A stretch of 64,000 nt of DNA from Brevibacillus parabrevis. GTDB taxonomy: Bacteria; Bacillota; Bacilli; Brevibacillales; Brevibacillaceae. Shown here in pieces: positions 26,014 through 35,444 of this stretch. The position numbers were made by a program, and so were the translations under genes. Below the pieces are notes generated by a model. The model had not been told where the DNA came from and ran no database searches. It saw nothing but the letters and a program-made list of their open reading frames with translations. Location of the stretch: contig NZ_RHHV01000005.1 in the NCBI RefSeq assembly GCF_003710905.1, forward strand, positions 372,001 through 436,000, written 5' to 3'. Each line of letters starts with the position of its first letter. The first letter of the stretch is position 1.

Positions 26014-26730
26014 CTAGTTTTTAGAAACGAACTTGTATCCTACACCCCAAACGGTGCGGATGTATTTCGGTTCCTTCGGATTGTCTTCGATTTTTTTGCG
26101 CAGGTTGGCGATGTGAACATCGATGGCCCGATCTGTCACAAAAGAATCGAAACCGCGCAGTTCGTAGAGCAATTCCTCCCGACTGAATACTTTTCCCTCA
26201 TTTGTAATGAACAGACGCATAATCTCAAATTCGGAAAAAGTCGTTTCGACGTGAAACTGATTGACAAAGATCGCCCTGCGCTCCAAATCGAGCAGGAAAG
26301 TATTCTCGGAACTCGCGACTGCTGTGTCAGCCTGTTCCCCGCTTTCTGGGGCAGCAGGCTGTTGGTATTGGTGGGTTCGTCTGATCATGGCTCCGATTTT
26401 TGCGGAAATCTCTCGCAAGGAAAAAGGCTTGCAAATATAATCGTCCGCTCCAGCTTGCAAAGCCTCTACGCGATCGGATACGTCTGTCTTCATCGAGACA
26501 ATCAGGATGGGAGCAACGGAAAAGGTGCGCAGCTCGCTGCATATCCTGGTACCGCTCATATCCGGCAGAATCATGTCCACGAGGATGACATCCGGAGCAA
26601 ATGATTGCGCCATGTCCAAGCCTTTCTGTCCATGATCCGCTATTTTTACAGAATAGCCTTCTTCGGTTAAATACATGGCCAGCATTTCGCCCATAATCTG
26701 ATCGTCTTCGATAATCAATAGGTTGTACAT
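26014..26730 (-). CDS. OmpR/PhoB-family response regulator
   Basis: 238 residues: receiver domain 1-120 with acidic pair EDD, phospho-acceptor in VILVDMILPDMSG and lysine in YICKPF; a ~25-residue variable linker; winged-helix output domain ~140-238 ending RKKIEDNPKEPKYIRTVWGVGYKF. ATG at 26730 is chosen because GAGGAA lies 5-6 nt upstream; a GTG at 26742 is in frame. It is encoded 146 bp downstream of the hybrid kinase on the same strand, so the two probably form one phosphorelay. Confidence 0.93.
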   Translation of the reverse strand: MYNLLIIEDDQIMGEMLAMYLTEEGYSVKIADHGQKGLDMAQSFAPDVILVDMILPDMSGTRICSELRTFSVAPILIVSMKTDVSDRVEALQAGADDYICKPFSLREISAKIGAMIRRTHQYQQPAAPESGEQADTAVASSENTFLLDLERRAIFVNQFHVETTFSEFEIMRLFITNEGKVFSREELLYELRGFDSFVTDRAIDVHIANLRKKIEDNPKEPKYIRTVWGVGYKFVSKN

Positions 26731-26876
26731 CAGATTCCTCACTCTTTCTGGGAGAAAGTTATTCGTAAAAATGGGAAAGAGCTAGCAATTTTTCGTTTTT
26801 TCCTAATACTTTTCTCATATTTTAGCAAAAAAGCGAGGAGAATGGACCTAATTTCATGAAAAATGCTAAAAAAATG

Positions 26877-29819
26877 TTAGGAGATTGCCAGAGTTTCTTG
26901 CCATTCGTTTGCTAACGCTAACACTTCGTTCAACTGCCATTCCAGCTCGCTCATAAATTCTTGATAATCGTTCGGATTTACAGAAGCAGAAAGCTGCGCC
27001 TCCATTTTTCTTGATAAAAGAAGCAATCTTTGTGCAGACAAATTTCCCGCAACACCACTGAGAGTGTGAATCATTCTTCTTGCTTCCTGGAAGTTTCCTG
27101 CGAGAAACGCCGTTTGGAGGTTTGATGTAAAATCCGAATATTCTTTAGTGAATGAACGGAGAATTTGCGTGTATATCGGGATTTTTCCATCCAGTCGCTC
27201 CAGTGCGAGCGAGACATCCAGACAAGGTACGGGAATTGCTCGCTTCAATGTTTCCTTCATCTCGCCCAAATGAATCGGCTTGGTAATGACGCCGTTCATC
27301 CCCGAACGGTAGCAATTGTCGTGTTCGGCTTTAATGACGCTCGCCGTCATCGCAATAATGGGCAGGCTGGCGTACTGTTTGTGCTGGCGGATGCGGATCG
27401 TCGCTTCACAACCGTCCATCTCCGGCATGTGGACATCCATGAGAATCAGGTCCCATTTTCTCGTCTCCAAAAGCTCCAGCACTTCTTGCCCGTTTTTGGC
27501 AACGGTCACAGCGTAACCTTCGCGCCGGAGGAACTCGACCGCTACCAGCTGATTGATCTCGTTGTCCTCTGCCAGCAAAATTTTGCCGCGATATCCGGGG
27601 AAGAGGACGTTTTCGTAAGGAGCGGACTGCGGCTTCTGCAAAGTCTCGGTCACATGTGTTTCCTTGTGCTCCTGTGCCCCCAGTATCGCGCGCGCTACAT
27701 CCATCCGGTTAATCGGCTTGATCAGAACAGCGTCAGGCTGGGCGGATTCCTCCAGGGAGGCCAGCTCGTCGCGGCCGTACTCTGTCGTCATGGCAATTGT
27801 CGCTGCGTCGCATAGCTCGGCGAGCGCGTGCAGCCGCTGCAACGATTCTACGCCGTACATGTCTTCCGCTTCCATGTCGACGAACACAAAGCGAAACGGG
27901 TTGTGCGCTTCAGCGTGTTCCAACAGCTCGAAAGCCTCTCGCCAGGTGGCGACGCAAATAGGCGAAAAGTTTAAGCCAAACAACATGTCAGCCATGCTGC
28001 TTCGCATTTTGTCGTGATTTTCCACAATCAGGACACGCTGGCCTTCGTAGCCCGGTGGCAGCATGGAGCCAGGGCTTTCGCTTTCCCGCCAAGGCGCGTG
28101 TTCAAACGGGAGGGTGAAGGAGAAGCAGCTTCCTTTGCCGATTGCGCTAGTCACTTCGAGAGTGGCGCCCATCATCTCGACGAGACTGCGCGAGATGACC
28201 AGACCAAGTCCTGTGCCGCCGTATTTTCTGCTCGTCGTGCCATCTGCCTGTGTGAACGGTTCAAACAGCTTGTCGAGCTGATCTTCCGACATGCCGATGC
28301 CTGTATCCTCTACGGCAAAATGCAAGTACAGCAGTCGTCCTTCTTCTTTTTCCAGCGTGATTCGCACAGAGACGTATCCTTGCTCGGTAAACTTGATGGC
28401 GTTGTGGCACAGATTGAGCAACACTTGCTCGAGCCGATGCTGGTCCCCGATCAGTTTGGGCAACATTTTCGGCGGCAGATCGAGAATGATTTCGATTTGC
28501 TTCGTCCCGAGGTAAATGCTCAGCATGTGCGAGAGCCGCCGGACAAAATCGTCGAGGTCAAAGCTTGCCTTTTCCAGCTCCAGCTTGCCAGCCTCGATCT
28601 TGGAAAAGTCGAGAATCTCGTTAATGAGGCGCAGCAATACTTGGGAGGAAGACAGCACCTTGTCCAAGTAATCTTTTTGCATCACCGTCATCACCGTTTT
28701 CTGCATCAGTTGGGACAGTCCGATGATCCCGTTGAGCGGGGTGCGGATTTCGTGACTCATCCGCGCCAAAAAGTCGGTTTTCGCCTTGCTCGCTTCCTCC
28801 GCTTCTTCTTTGGCTGCCCGCAGTTCGGCCTGAATCCGCCGCTGTTCCTTTAACATGAAGTGCAGCAAAAGCGAGAGCAGACTGACCAGAACGAAAATGG
28901 AAACTTTGGTAATCAGGCTGGACAAGTCTTGTACAGAGTTCAATTGTCCGAGCGCTTCGCTGGCAGGCAGTACGGCTGCGACAGACCAGCCCGTGGAAGA
29001 GACAGGGGAGTAGCCGATGTAATAGTTGTTGCCGTCGATGGAGACGAGTTGCAACCCTTTTTGTCCAGCGACCATGCTTTGTCCGATTTTGGCCAGATCG
29101 CCTGGTTGTTCCGTCAGCTTGTGCCGGCTGACAAGCTCCGGATTCGGATGGTACATGATCGTTCCGTCTTTGGAAACCAGGATGGCGTAGCCCGATTCCC
29201 CGATCGGGTACGTGCCGAGCATTTGCGGAATGTCGTCGAGCAAAATATCGATGGCGACGAAGCCCAGCAGCCTTTCGTTTTCCTCAATCTTCATGGTGCC
29301 GCTGGTCACCATTTTTTTCGTGAGATAATCGGCGTACGGCTCGGAAAAAACGACGTCATTGGAACGGACGGCGTCTGGATACCAGGGGCGTTTGGTGAGC
29401 GACCAGTCTTTTCCTGAGAGCGTGTCGGTGTTGCCGATCGTGAAGTTGCCCGCATTGCTGGAAACCCATACAAGGCCCAGGTTGTGGTCCAGCCGCTGGA
29501 TGCCGTCCAATGCGGTCGCTACGTCCAAGTAATGCGGGCTGGTGAAGGCATGCTCTCGCGTCTGCACGGTTTGCAGGTAGCGCAAGATTGCCTGGTTGGT
29601 GCTCATTTGCCTGATCAGCAACGCTTTTTGCGCAAAGAAAGCGTCCATCCGTTCGGCCAGAGCCTGGCTTTGCAGGGTCAGCTTGTTCTCAATCTCGACT
29701 TTCATGATCCGGTTGGTTTGGGAGCGCATAATGTAGCCGGACAGGGAGAAGGCGACCACGATGATCAGGAGGATGAGAATGGTCAGTTTTCGGGCATGGC
29801 TGACGTGAAAAGTTTTCAT
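26877..29819 (-). CDS. Hybrid sensor histidine kinase with two receivers and HPt
   Basis: 980 residues. Helix 1 (~11-31), extracellular dCache sensor (~35-298), helix 2 (~302-323), HisKA with phospho-His356 in [11 protein letters not shown], HATPase (~465-580), receiver 1 (~600-720), canonical receiver 2 (~745-865, [26 protein letters not shown]), and a C-terminal HPt with HTLSGVAGN. Receiver 1 has IVENHDKMR in place of the usual paired aspartates, so it may be regulatory rather than a phosphate carrier. The likely relay is His356 to receiver 2 to HPt to the response regulator at 26014. GAGGTC precedes the ATG. The signal is probably a small molecule. Confidence 0.93.
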   Translation of the reverse strand: MKTFHVSHARKLTILILLIIVVAFSLSGYIMRSQTNRIMKVEIENKLTLQSQALAERMDAFFAQKALLIRQMSTNQAILRYLQTVQTREHAFTSPHYLDVATALDGIQRLDHNLGLVWVSSNAGNFTIGNTDTLSGKDWSLTKRPWYPDAVRSNDVVFSEPYADYLTKKMVTSGTMKIEENERLLGFVAIDILLDDIPQMLGTYPIGESGYAILVSKDGTIMYHPNPELVSRHKLTEQPGDLAKIGQSMVAGQKGLQLVSIDGNNYYIGYSPVSSTGWSVAAVLPASEALGQLNSVQDLSSLITKVSIFVLVSLLSLLLHFMLKEQRRIQAELRAAKEEAEEASKAKTDFLARMSHEIRTPLNGIIGLSQLMQKTVMTVMQKDYLDKVLSSSQVLLRLINEILDFSKIEAGKLELEKASFDLDDFVRRLSHMLSIYLGTKQIEIILDLPPKMLPKLIGDQHRLEQVLLNLCHNAIKFTEQGYVSVRITLEKEEGRLLYLHFAVEDTGIGMSEDQLDKLFEPFTQADGTTSRKYGGTGLGLVISRSLVEMMGATLEVTSAIGKGSCFSFTLPFEHAPWRESESPGSMLPPGYEGQRVLIVENHDKMRSSMADMLFGLNFSPICVATWREAFELLEHAEAHNPFRFVFVDMEAEDMYGVESLQRLHALAELCDAATIAMTTEYGRDELASLEESAQPDAVLIKPINRMDVARAILGAQEHKETHVTETLQKPQSAPYENVLFPGYRGKILLAEDNEINQLVAVEFLRREGYAVTVAKNGQEVLELLETRKWDLILMDVHMPEMDGCEATIRIRQHKQYASLPIIAMTASVIKAEHDNCYRSGMNGVITKPIHLGEMKETLKRAIPVPCLDVSLALERLDGKIPIYTQILRSFTKEYSDFTSNLQTAFLAGNFQEARRMIHTLSGVAGNLSAQRLLLLSRKMEAQLSASVNPNDYQEFMSELEWQLNEVLALANEWQETLAIS

Positions 29820-29943
29820 GAACGACCTCGCAATCTGTGATGTACGTTGTTTTCATTTTACAACACAAATCTCAAAATCTTCCGGAAAAAGCGCGGCTTG
29901 CTCCCGATTCATCTAGTAAAATAGAGAGGAAGGGGTGACAGTC

Positions 29944-30282
29944 ATGTACACCGTATGGAAAGTGAAATACTTGAAAATATCTTCCTACCTCAAACTATGT
30001 GTGGGAGCCGGTTTTTCACTGGGTCTCTTGATCGGACTTGTTCAACTGCTTTTTCTGTTTTTGATGCGTGCCACAGAGGGACATTCAGGAGCAAGCGGCA
30101 TGTGGGACAGCTTGCTTGCCGGCCTGGCGAATGCGGCAGGCACTGTCATCGTCTATACTTTTGGCGCCGCGGTTATCAGTCTTATTTCTTATTTTCCTTT
30201 TATGGCTTTTCTCAAACGCAAGCAAGGAATAAAGATCGAAGGAATATTGGAACCATTTGAAGAGAGCGAGATCAGGTCATGA
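29944..30282 (+). CDS. Small two-helix membrane protein
   Basis: 112 residues with two long hydrophobic segments (around 18-42 and 62-90), a short glycine/serine-rich loop between and a charged C-terminus. The overall layout resembles DUF3566-like proteins, but the match is too weak to assign. ATG 29944 follows AGGGGTG with six-base spacing; a GTG at 29935 is in frame. Its stop overlaps a possible ATG of the sigma-54 activator gene (ATGA), so the two are probably co-transcribed. It is divergent from the hybrid kinase. Confidence 0.75.
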   Translation: MYTVWKVKYLKISSYLKLCVGAGFSLGLLIGLVQLLFLFLMRATEGHSGASGMWDSLLAGLANAAGTVIVYTFGAAVISLISYFPFMAFLKRKQGIKIEGILEPFEESEIRS

Positions 30283-30302
30283 CATCATGGAGAGAATCGC
30301 AC

Positions 30303-31904
30303 ATGCATCCATTGCGTCCAACGATGACGGTCGAGGAAGCCGTCGCCCATTTTACGCCAGACCGGAACGAAGTGCAGGAAGTATACAGTGAAGAAGACGA
30401 ATTTATCGGCTATTTGACGGTAGAAGCGATCGCCCATGCGATTCATCGCGGGGAATTGACGCGGCCGATTGTCGAGTACGTGGTGCCGGAAGTGAGCTTG
30501 CCGGATCGAAAGCGGCAGGCAAGCTCGCAGGCGCAGCTTCACGCTTTTTTCGAGAGTCCGATTTGCCAAATCGTGTTCAATGCGCTGTATGACGGCGTGT
30601 ACATTACAGACGGAGCAGGCATTACTTTGTTCATCAACCAGGCGTACCAGCGCATTACCGGGATTCGCGAAGAAGAGGTCATCGGCAAGCATATGGGCGA
30701 TTTGATCAAGCAAGGCATGATCTCCGTGTCCGCTTCGCTGGAGACGATCCGCACGCGAAGGCCCGTGACGCTGATCCAGACGATACGCAACAGCCGCAAA
30801 ATCATCGTTTCCGCGACGCCTGTGCTGTCGTCCGCAGGCGAGATTTTATACATCATCAGCAGTGTCCGGGACATCACCGAGCTGATTCGCTTGAAGCACG
30901 AGCTGGATAGTCAAAAGCTGCTGCAAAGCGATGTGCCCCCTGCCGATCAGATGGGGCTGGAAGATGTTGTGCTCGGGCCAGCGACGCGCTCGCTTTTCCG
31001 CCTGGCTGACAAAGTCGCCAAGACAGATGCAAAAATTTTGTTGCAGGGCGAGACGGGTGTAGGGAAAAGCATGATTGCGAAATACATCCACGCCAGGAGC
31101 AGTCGAGCCAACGAAATTTTTATGGAGTTGAACTGCGCGGCAATCCCGGGCCATCTGGTGGAGGCTGAGCTGTTTGGTTACGAGCCGGGTGCGTTTACGG
31201 GAGCGCTCAAGCAAGGCAAGGTCGGCATTTTGGAAAGCGCCCATCGCGGTACGCTTTTTCTCGACGAGATTGGCGATCTGCCGCTGGAGCTGCAAGTCAA
31301 GCTGTTGAAGGTCGTGGAGGAGAGCAAATTCATGCGCGTCGGCTCCACGCAAGTGCGGCATGTAGATGTGCGGATCATCACGGCGACTCATCGGGATTTG
31401 GCTACGCTGGTGCGGGAAGGGTTGTTCCGCGAGGATTTGTACTATCGGCTGAACATCGTCACTTTCGAGGTTCCACCGCTGCGGCAGCGCCGGGAAGAGA
31501 TTGTCCCGCTGCTTGAGTCCTATCTGGAAAAATTCAACGAAAAGTACAACGAGCAAAAAACGATGACGCTGGAGTGTTACGAGTGGCTGACCAACTACAG
31601 TTGGCCGGGGAACATCCGGGAGCTGGCGAACCTGGTCGAGCGGCTGGTTGTCACGACTTTTCACAACACGATTGACGTGGGAGATTTGCCCGGCTTTTTG
31701 CAACAGGTGTTTCCGCAAGCGGAGCCGACGTCGTTGCGCGATGCGGTGGCACGACTGGAGCGCAGCATGATCAGCCAAGCGATCCAGACGCACCGGACGA
31801 CCAGATTGGCAGCAGAAGCGCTTGGGATCAGCCAAAGTGCGCTCGTCCAGAAGATGAAAAAGTGGCAGCTGCACATCGGCAGCGAACCGGAGTTGAACGA
31901 ATAG
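30303..31904 (+). CDS. Sigma-54-dependent activator (PAS / AAA+ / Fis)
   Basis: 533 residues. The N-terminal ~60 residues look like part of a CBS-type unit; a PAS domain spans ~85-200 (ITDGAGITLFINQAYQRITG); the AAA+ domain (~225-460) has Walker A GETGVGKS and an intact GAFTGA loop that contacts sigma-54; a Fis-type helix-turn-helix (TTRLAAEALGISQSALVQKM) ends the protein. ATG 30303 is chosen for GGAGAG eight bases upstream; ATG 30279 is in frame. The likely target is the sigma-54 promoter at 34231, the only consensus one seen nearby. Confidence 0.92.
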   Translation: MHPLRPTMTVEEAVAHFTPDRNEVQEVYSEEDEFIGYLTVEAIAHAIHRGELTRPIVEYVVPEVSLPDRKRQASSQAQLHAFFESPICQIVFNALYDGVYITDGAGITLFINQAYQRITGIREEEVIGKHMGDLIKQGMISVSASLETIRTRRPVTLIQTIRNSRKIIVSATPVLSSAGEILYIISSVRDITELIRLKHELDSQKLLQSDVPPADQMGLEDVVLGPATRSLFRLADKVAKTDAKILLQGETGVGKSMIAKYIHARSSRANEIFMELNCAAIPGHLVEAELFGYEPGAFTGALKQGKVGILESAHRGTLFLDEIGDLPLELQVKLLKVVEESKFMRVGSTQVRHVDVRIITATHRDLATLVREGLFREDLYYRLNIVTFEVPPLRQRREEIVPLLESYLEKFNEKYNEQKTMTLECYEWLTNYSWPGNIRELANLVERLVVTTFHNTIDVGDLPGFLQQVFPQAEPTSLRDAVARLERSMISQAIQTHRTTRLAAEALGISQSALVQKMKKWQLHIGSEPELNE

Positions 31905-31906
31905 GA

Positions 31907-31950
31907 AAACATCCCGCGAGCGCCTGACGCCATCGCGGGATGTTTGTTTT
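31907..31950. terminator. Terminator between activator and permease genes
   Basis: AACATCCCGCGA / TCGCGGGATGTT, 12-bp perfect stem, followed by TGTTTT. Confidence 0.9.
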
Positions 31951-32005
31951 ACTCATGCAGCCACATTCGTTCATGCATGTGGTTTTTGGTTGTGTCGCTT
32001 ACCGC

Positions 32006-33379
32006 TTACGAGTTTTCGGCAATTTTGACCTGATCGACTTTCGCTTTGCGCAGCTTGTAAATCACCACGAGCATGATGAACCAGACAGGTGTGATGAACA
32101 AGGCAACGCGCGTGTCTTCAGCAAGTGCGAGCACGACGAGAATGAACGCGAGAAAAGCGAGAATCAAGTAATTGGCAAACGGATAGAGCGGCATTTTGAA
32201 TTTGTTTTGCGCTGCCAGCTCTGGTCTTGTCTTGCGGTATTTCAGGTGGCAAATGACCGTAATGCCCCAGATGAACAGGAAGCAAACCGTCGAGACACTC
32301 GTGATCAGCGTGAAGACGCCTTCTGGCATAATGTAGTTCAATACAACGGCGATGAGAATGACGACGGTAGAGAAGAACAGGGCATTGGCAGGAACTTGGC
32401 GAGTCGTGAGCTTGGTCATGGCCGCAGGCGCGTTTTGTTCTCTGCCCAAAGAGTAGACCATTCGGCTTGTACTGAAGACGGCGCTGTTACATGCCGAAGC
32501 GGCGGAGGTCAGTACGACAAAGTTGACGATTCCCGCAGCGGCAGCAATTCCGATTGCGGCAAACACTTGCACGAACGGGCTTTCTGTCGGAACGATCGCA
32601 CTCCATGGGTAGATGCTCATAATCACGATCAGCGCACCGACATAGAACAGCAAGACGCGGATCGGAATGTTGTTGATCGCTTTTGGAATGACGCGCTCAG
32701 GATTTTCTGTCTCTCCGGCAGTCAGCCCGACCAGCTCAATGCCGACGAACGCGAAGACGACCATCTGGAACGAAAGTAAGAAGCCGTTGATTCCGTTCGG
32801 GAACATCCCGCCATGGCTCCACAAGTTCGTGAAGCTGGAAGCGCCGGAGTTGGTGGAGAAGCCTTTGACGATCATGACGATACCGACGACGATCAAGGCG
32901 AGAATCGCGATGACTTTTACCAGCGCGAACCAAAACTCCATTTCTCCGAACAGCTTCACGGTTGCCAGGTTCATGAAAAGTAAAATTACGAGGGCAATCA
33001 ACCCCGGCATCCATTGCGGCACTCCCGGAAACCAATACTGTGTGTACAAGCCGACAGCCGTCAAATCGGCCATGGCAATCGAAATCCAGCAAAACCAATA
33101 CGTCCAGCCTGTGACGAACGCAGCCATGTTTCCGAGGTAGTCTTTTACGAAGTCGACGAAGGAATGATAGTTCAGGTTGCTCAGGAGAAGTTCGCCGAGC
33201 GAGCGCATGATCAAAAAGCAAATAATCCCAGTAATCAGGTACGCAAACAAAATGGATGGCCCGGCGAGGTGAATGGATTTTCCCGCACCCAGAAATAGTC
33301 CGGTACCAATGGCTCCACCGATTGCGATGAGTTGAACGTGTCTGTTTTTCAGACCTCTCGCCAATTTTTGTTGTTCCAT
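32006..33379 (-). CDS. APC-family amino acid permease under a glycine riboswitch
   Basis: 457 residues with 12 predicted membrane helices. The N-terminus KNRHVQLIAIGGAIGTGLFLGAG is the APC-superfamily signature shared with GabP, AlaP and aromatic permeases. Sequence alone would suggest GABA or alanine transport. However, the 5' leader carries a tandem glycine riboswitch (33679-33903) reading in the same direction, which points to glycine or a closely related amino acid. AAAGGGGG precedes the ATG. About 300 nt separate riboswitch terminator and start codon. Import or export cannot be told from sequence. Confidence 0.9.
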   Translation of the reverse strand: MEQQKLARGLKNRHVQLIAIGGAIGTGLFLGAGKSIHLAGPSILFAYLITGIICFLIMRSLGELLLSNLNYHSFVDFVKDYLGNMAAFVTGWTYWFCWISIAMADLTAVGLYTQYWFPGVPQWMPGLIALVILLFMNLATVKLFGEMEFWFALVKVIAILALIVVGIVMIVKGFSTNSGASSFTNLWSHGGMFPNGINGFLLSFQMVVFAFVGIELVGLTAGETENPERVIPKAINNIPIRVLLFYVGALIVIMSIYPWSAIVPTESPFVQVFAAIGIAAAAGIVNFVVLTSAASACNSAVFSTSRMVYSLGREQNAPAAMTKLTTRQVPANALFFSTVVILIAVVLNYIMPEGVFTLITSVSTVCFLFIWGITVICHLKYRKTRPELAAQNKFKMPLYPFANYLILAFLAFILVVLALAEDTRVALFITPVWFIMLVVIYKLRKAKVDQVKIAENS

Positions 33380-33678
33380 GTGATCCCCCTCTTTCTCTCT
33401 GTCTGATTCTGCACAGTTACTTGGAAAGACAACTACTTGCTCGACGACTTTTTCTTCACAAAAGTTTATGGTTCTTTATAATTCTCATAGTAACATAGCT
33501 GTACAGAATAAATACATCATTAAGTTACTTCCAACGAAAAAAACGCTTACATTTTTCAGTGAGTCCTTATTTTTTGCTGTTTGCTTCCGGTTGCTCCCTC
33601 CTTGTTTGCCCGAGTGGGGATGTGGCTGTTCCCCTGAAAGCGCAGCGATTTCTAGCAGCAATCCTATTTTTCGCCAAT

Positions 33679-33903
33679 AAAAAAAGGAACGGGAAAAATA
33701 GGCTGGTTCCTATTTTCCTCTGTCCTTTTACCTGAGAGTGTTTAACTCCTTTGGTGGCCAATGGCTCTCTCCAGAGATGCGTCCCATTGCGGTCCTTTTA
33801 CCTGAGAGATTTGTCCTGGGGGTCAGGATTTGCTCCTTCGGTGCTAAACGGTAAGTTTAGTCTCTCCCGCAATATTCATCCGCGATAGATATTCGCATGC
33901 GTT
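33679..33903 (-). ncRNA. Tandem glycine riboswitch with terminator, upstream of the permease
   Basis: On the minus strand two glycine aptamers follow each other: both contain GGAGAG-type 5' arms and the hallmark CTCTCAGGTAAAAGGAC, ending at about 33781 and 33722. They are followed by a GGAAAATAGG / CCTATTTTTCC hairpin, with GGAAC / GTTCC as an alternative stem, and a seven-T run (33679-33685). A good promoter lies just upstream: TTGACA (33938-33933), 17 bp, TACTAT (33915-33910). Confidence 0.93.
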
Positions 33904-34021
33904 CTTTTGATAGTAAATTATTCCAAATAGCTTGTCAAACGAAAATTGCCAATTGACAGACTATTTTAAGCATAAAACATTTTTGACCGATTGAAGTCCA
34001 ACAAACAAGGGAGATGGCAAG

Positions 34022-34071
34022 AATCAACAACAATTTGATTCGAAAACAAATCAATATGATGTATTTTGATT
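34022..34071 (+). promoter_or_regulatory. Cluster of four TTGATT half-sites (candidate activator sites)
   Basis: AATCAA at 34022 and 34049, TTGATT at 34035 and 34066, arranged in alternating orientation with 13-17 bp between centres. It lies 160-210 bp upstream of the -24 element, the normal distance for enhancer-like sites of sigma-54 activators. Confidence 0.45.
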
Positions 34072-34230
34072 TGAAACATGATCGGTGATCGGATGAAAAC
34101 GGTTGCTTTTTGTTCCGGGCAAAGCGAGAGTGAAAAATGTGACGAACATGTGAGAAAAGGTGGTTTCGCGAGCGGAAATCTACCATTTCGCCGGAAGCAA
34201 ACGAGGTTGGGTGCAGCGAATTTTAAGGCT

Positions 34231-34247
34231 TTGGCACGAGAGTTGCT
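34231..34247 (+). promoter_or_regulatory. Sigma-54 (-24/-12) promoter
   Basis: TTGGCAC, five bases, TTGCT: a full match to the sigma-54 consensus TGGCAC-N5-TTGCW. It lies 38 bp before the alcohol dehydrogenase ATG. Two TTTCGC...CGGAA dyads at 34164-34178 and 34186-34197 sit just upstream. Confidence 0.9.
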
Positions 34248-34284
34248 TTTAAGTGGCAGCACAGAGAAGGGAGAGAGTGACAAC

Positions 34285-35430
34285 ATGAACATTTCTACAT
34301 TTGCTGCTGCGAACAAGCTGGTCACAGGCCGCGATTCGCTGGCATTGCTTGCAGAGGAAGTCGCCCGTCTGGGGGTGCAGCGTCCGCTGATCGTCACCGA
34401 CCATATTTTGATTCAGGCCGGGGTGGTGGCACAAGTCGAGGAGCTTTTGCCGATGAAGGCAGGCATCTTCCCGGACGTCAATCCGGAGCCGGAAATCGAA
34501 ATCGTCGACCTGTGTGTCAGCATGATTCGCGCAGGAAGCTACGACGGGCTGATTGCGGTCGGCGGAGGAAGCGCGATCGACATTGCGAAAGCGGCTGCGG
34601 TCATGGCGACTAATGAGGGCAGCATCGAACAGTATTTTGGCACGAATCTGGTCAAGCAGCCGGGCTTGCCGCTGATCGCGATTCCGACTACAGCGGGAAC
34701 AGGCTCGGAAGTGACCAATATCTCGATTTTGTCCGATACGAAGGAGCAAGTAAAAAAAGGAATTGTAAGCCCTTACTTGCTGCCGGATGTCGCTATCGTC
34801 TCGCCGATGATGACGCTGACGTGCCCGCCGAGTGTTACCGCTGCGAGCGGCGTGGATGCGTTGGTGCATGCAGTGGAAGCCTATATTTCCAAGTTTGCCT
34901 CCCCAGTCACGGACGCGCTGGCGATTGGCGCGATGAAGCTGATCGCTGTTCACCTGCCAAAAGCGTACGCGGCCCCGGACAACATCGAATCGCGCGAAGC
35001 CATGATTACAGCCGCGTTGATGGCGGGTCTTGCCTTCGGAAATGCAGGGGTAGGAGCTGTACATGCCCTGGCTTACCCGCTCGGCGGACGCTTCCACATG
35101 GCGCACGGCGTCAGCAACTCGCTGCTTTTGCCTTACGTGATGCGCACGAACAAGATCGCCTGCCTGGAAAAGCTGGGAGACATCGCCCAGGCGCTCGGAG
35201 AAAATACAACTGGCCTGAGCCTGGATGAAGCGGCGGAAAAAGCGATCGAAGCGATGACGCGTCTGTGCCGTTACGTGGAAATTCCCCAGTCGTTGCGCGA
35301 GTTCAACATCCCTGAGACAGCGCTTGCCGAGATGGCGGAAGAAGCGATGAAGCAGACCCGGCTTTTGAAAAACAATCCCCGCACCTTGCGGAAAAAAGAC
35401 ATAGAAGATATATATCGCGCAGCTTACTAA
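34285..35430 (+). CDS. Iron-containing alcohol dehydrogenase
   Basis: 381 residues, standard for this family. The NAD-binding motif GGGSAIDIAKAAA is near residue 93 and iron ligands occur in HAVEAYIS, the AVHALAYPLGG segment and HGVSNSLLLP. AAGGGAGAG precedes the ATG at 34285; longer in-frame extensions would run over the sigma-54 promoter. First gene of a three-gene operon with a permease and a succinate-semialdehyde-type dehydrogenase. That pairing fits oxidation of 4-hydroxybutyrate to succinate semialdehyde, though other hydroxy- or diol substrates are possible. Confidence 0.9.
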   Translation: MNISTFAAANKLVTGRDSLALLAEEVARLGVQRPLIVTDHILIQAGVVAQVEELLPMKAGIFPDVNPEPEIEIVDLCVSMIRAGSYDGLIAVGGGSAIDIAKAAAVMATNEGSIEQYFGTNLVKQPGLPLIAIPTTAGTGSEVTNISILSDTKEQVKKGIVSPYLLPDVAIVSPMMTLTCPPSVTAASGVDALVHAVEAYISKFASPVTDALAIGAMKLIAVHLPKAYAAPDNIESREAMITAALMAGLAFGNAGVGAVHALAYPLGGRFHMAHGVSNSLLLPYVMRTNKIACLEKLGDIAQALGENTTGLSLDEAAEKAIEAMTRLCRYVEIPQSLREFNIPETALAEMAEEAMKQTRLLKNNPRTLRKKDIEDIYRAAY

Positions 35431-35444
35431 GAGGGGGATATCAC

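Noticed and set aside
29935..30282. DUF3566 assignment for the two-helix protein
   Set aside because: Only the helix layout is similar; no diagnostic residues could be confirmed by eye.
34078..34284. In-frame N-terminal extension of the iron alcohol dehydrogenase
   Set aside because: It would overlap the sigma-54 promoter and lacks family similarity; ATG 34285 has a ribosome site and gives the usual length.
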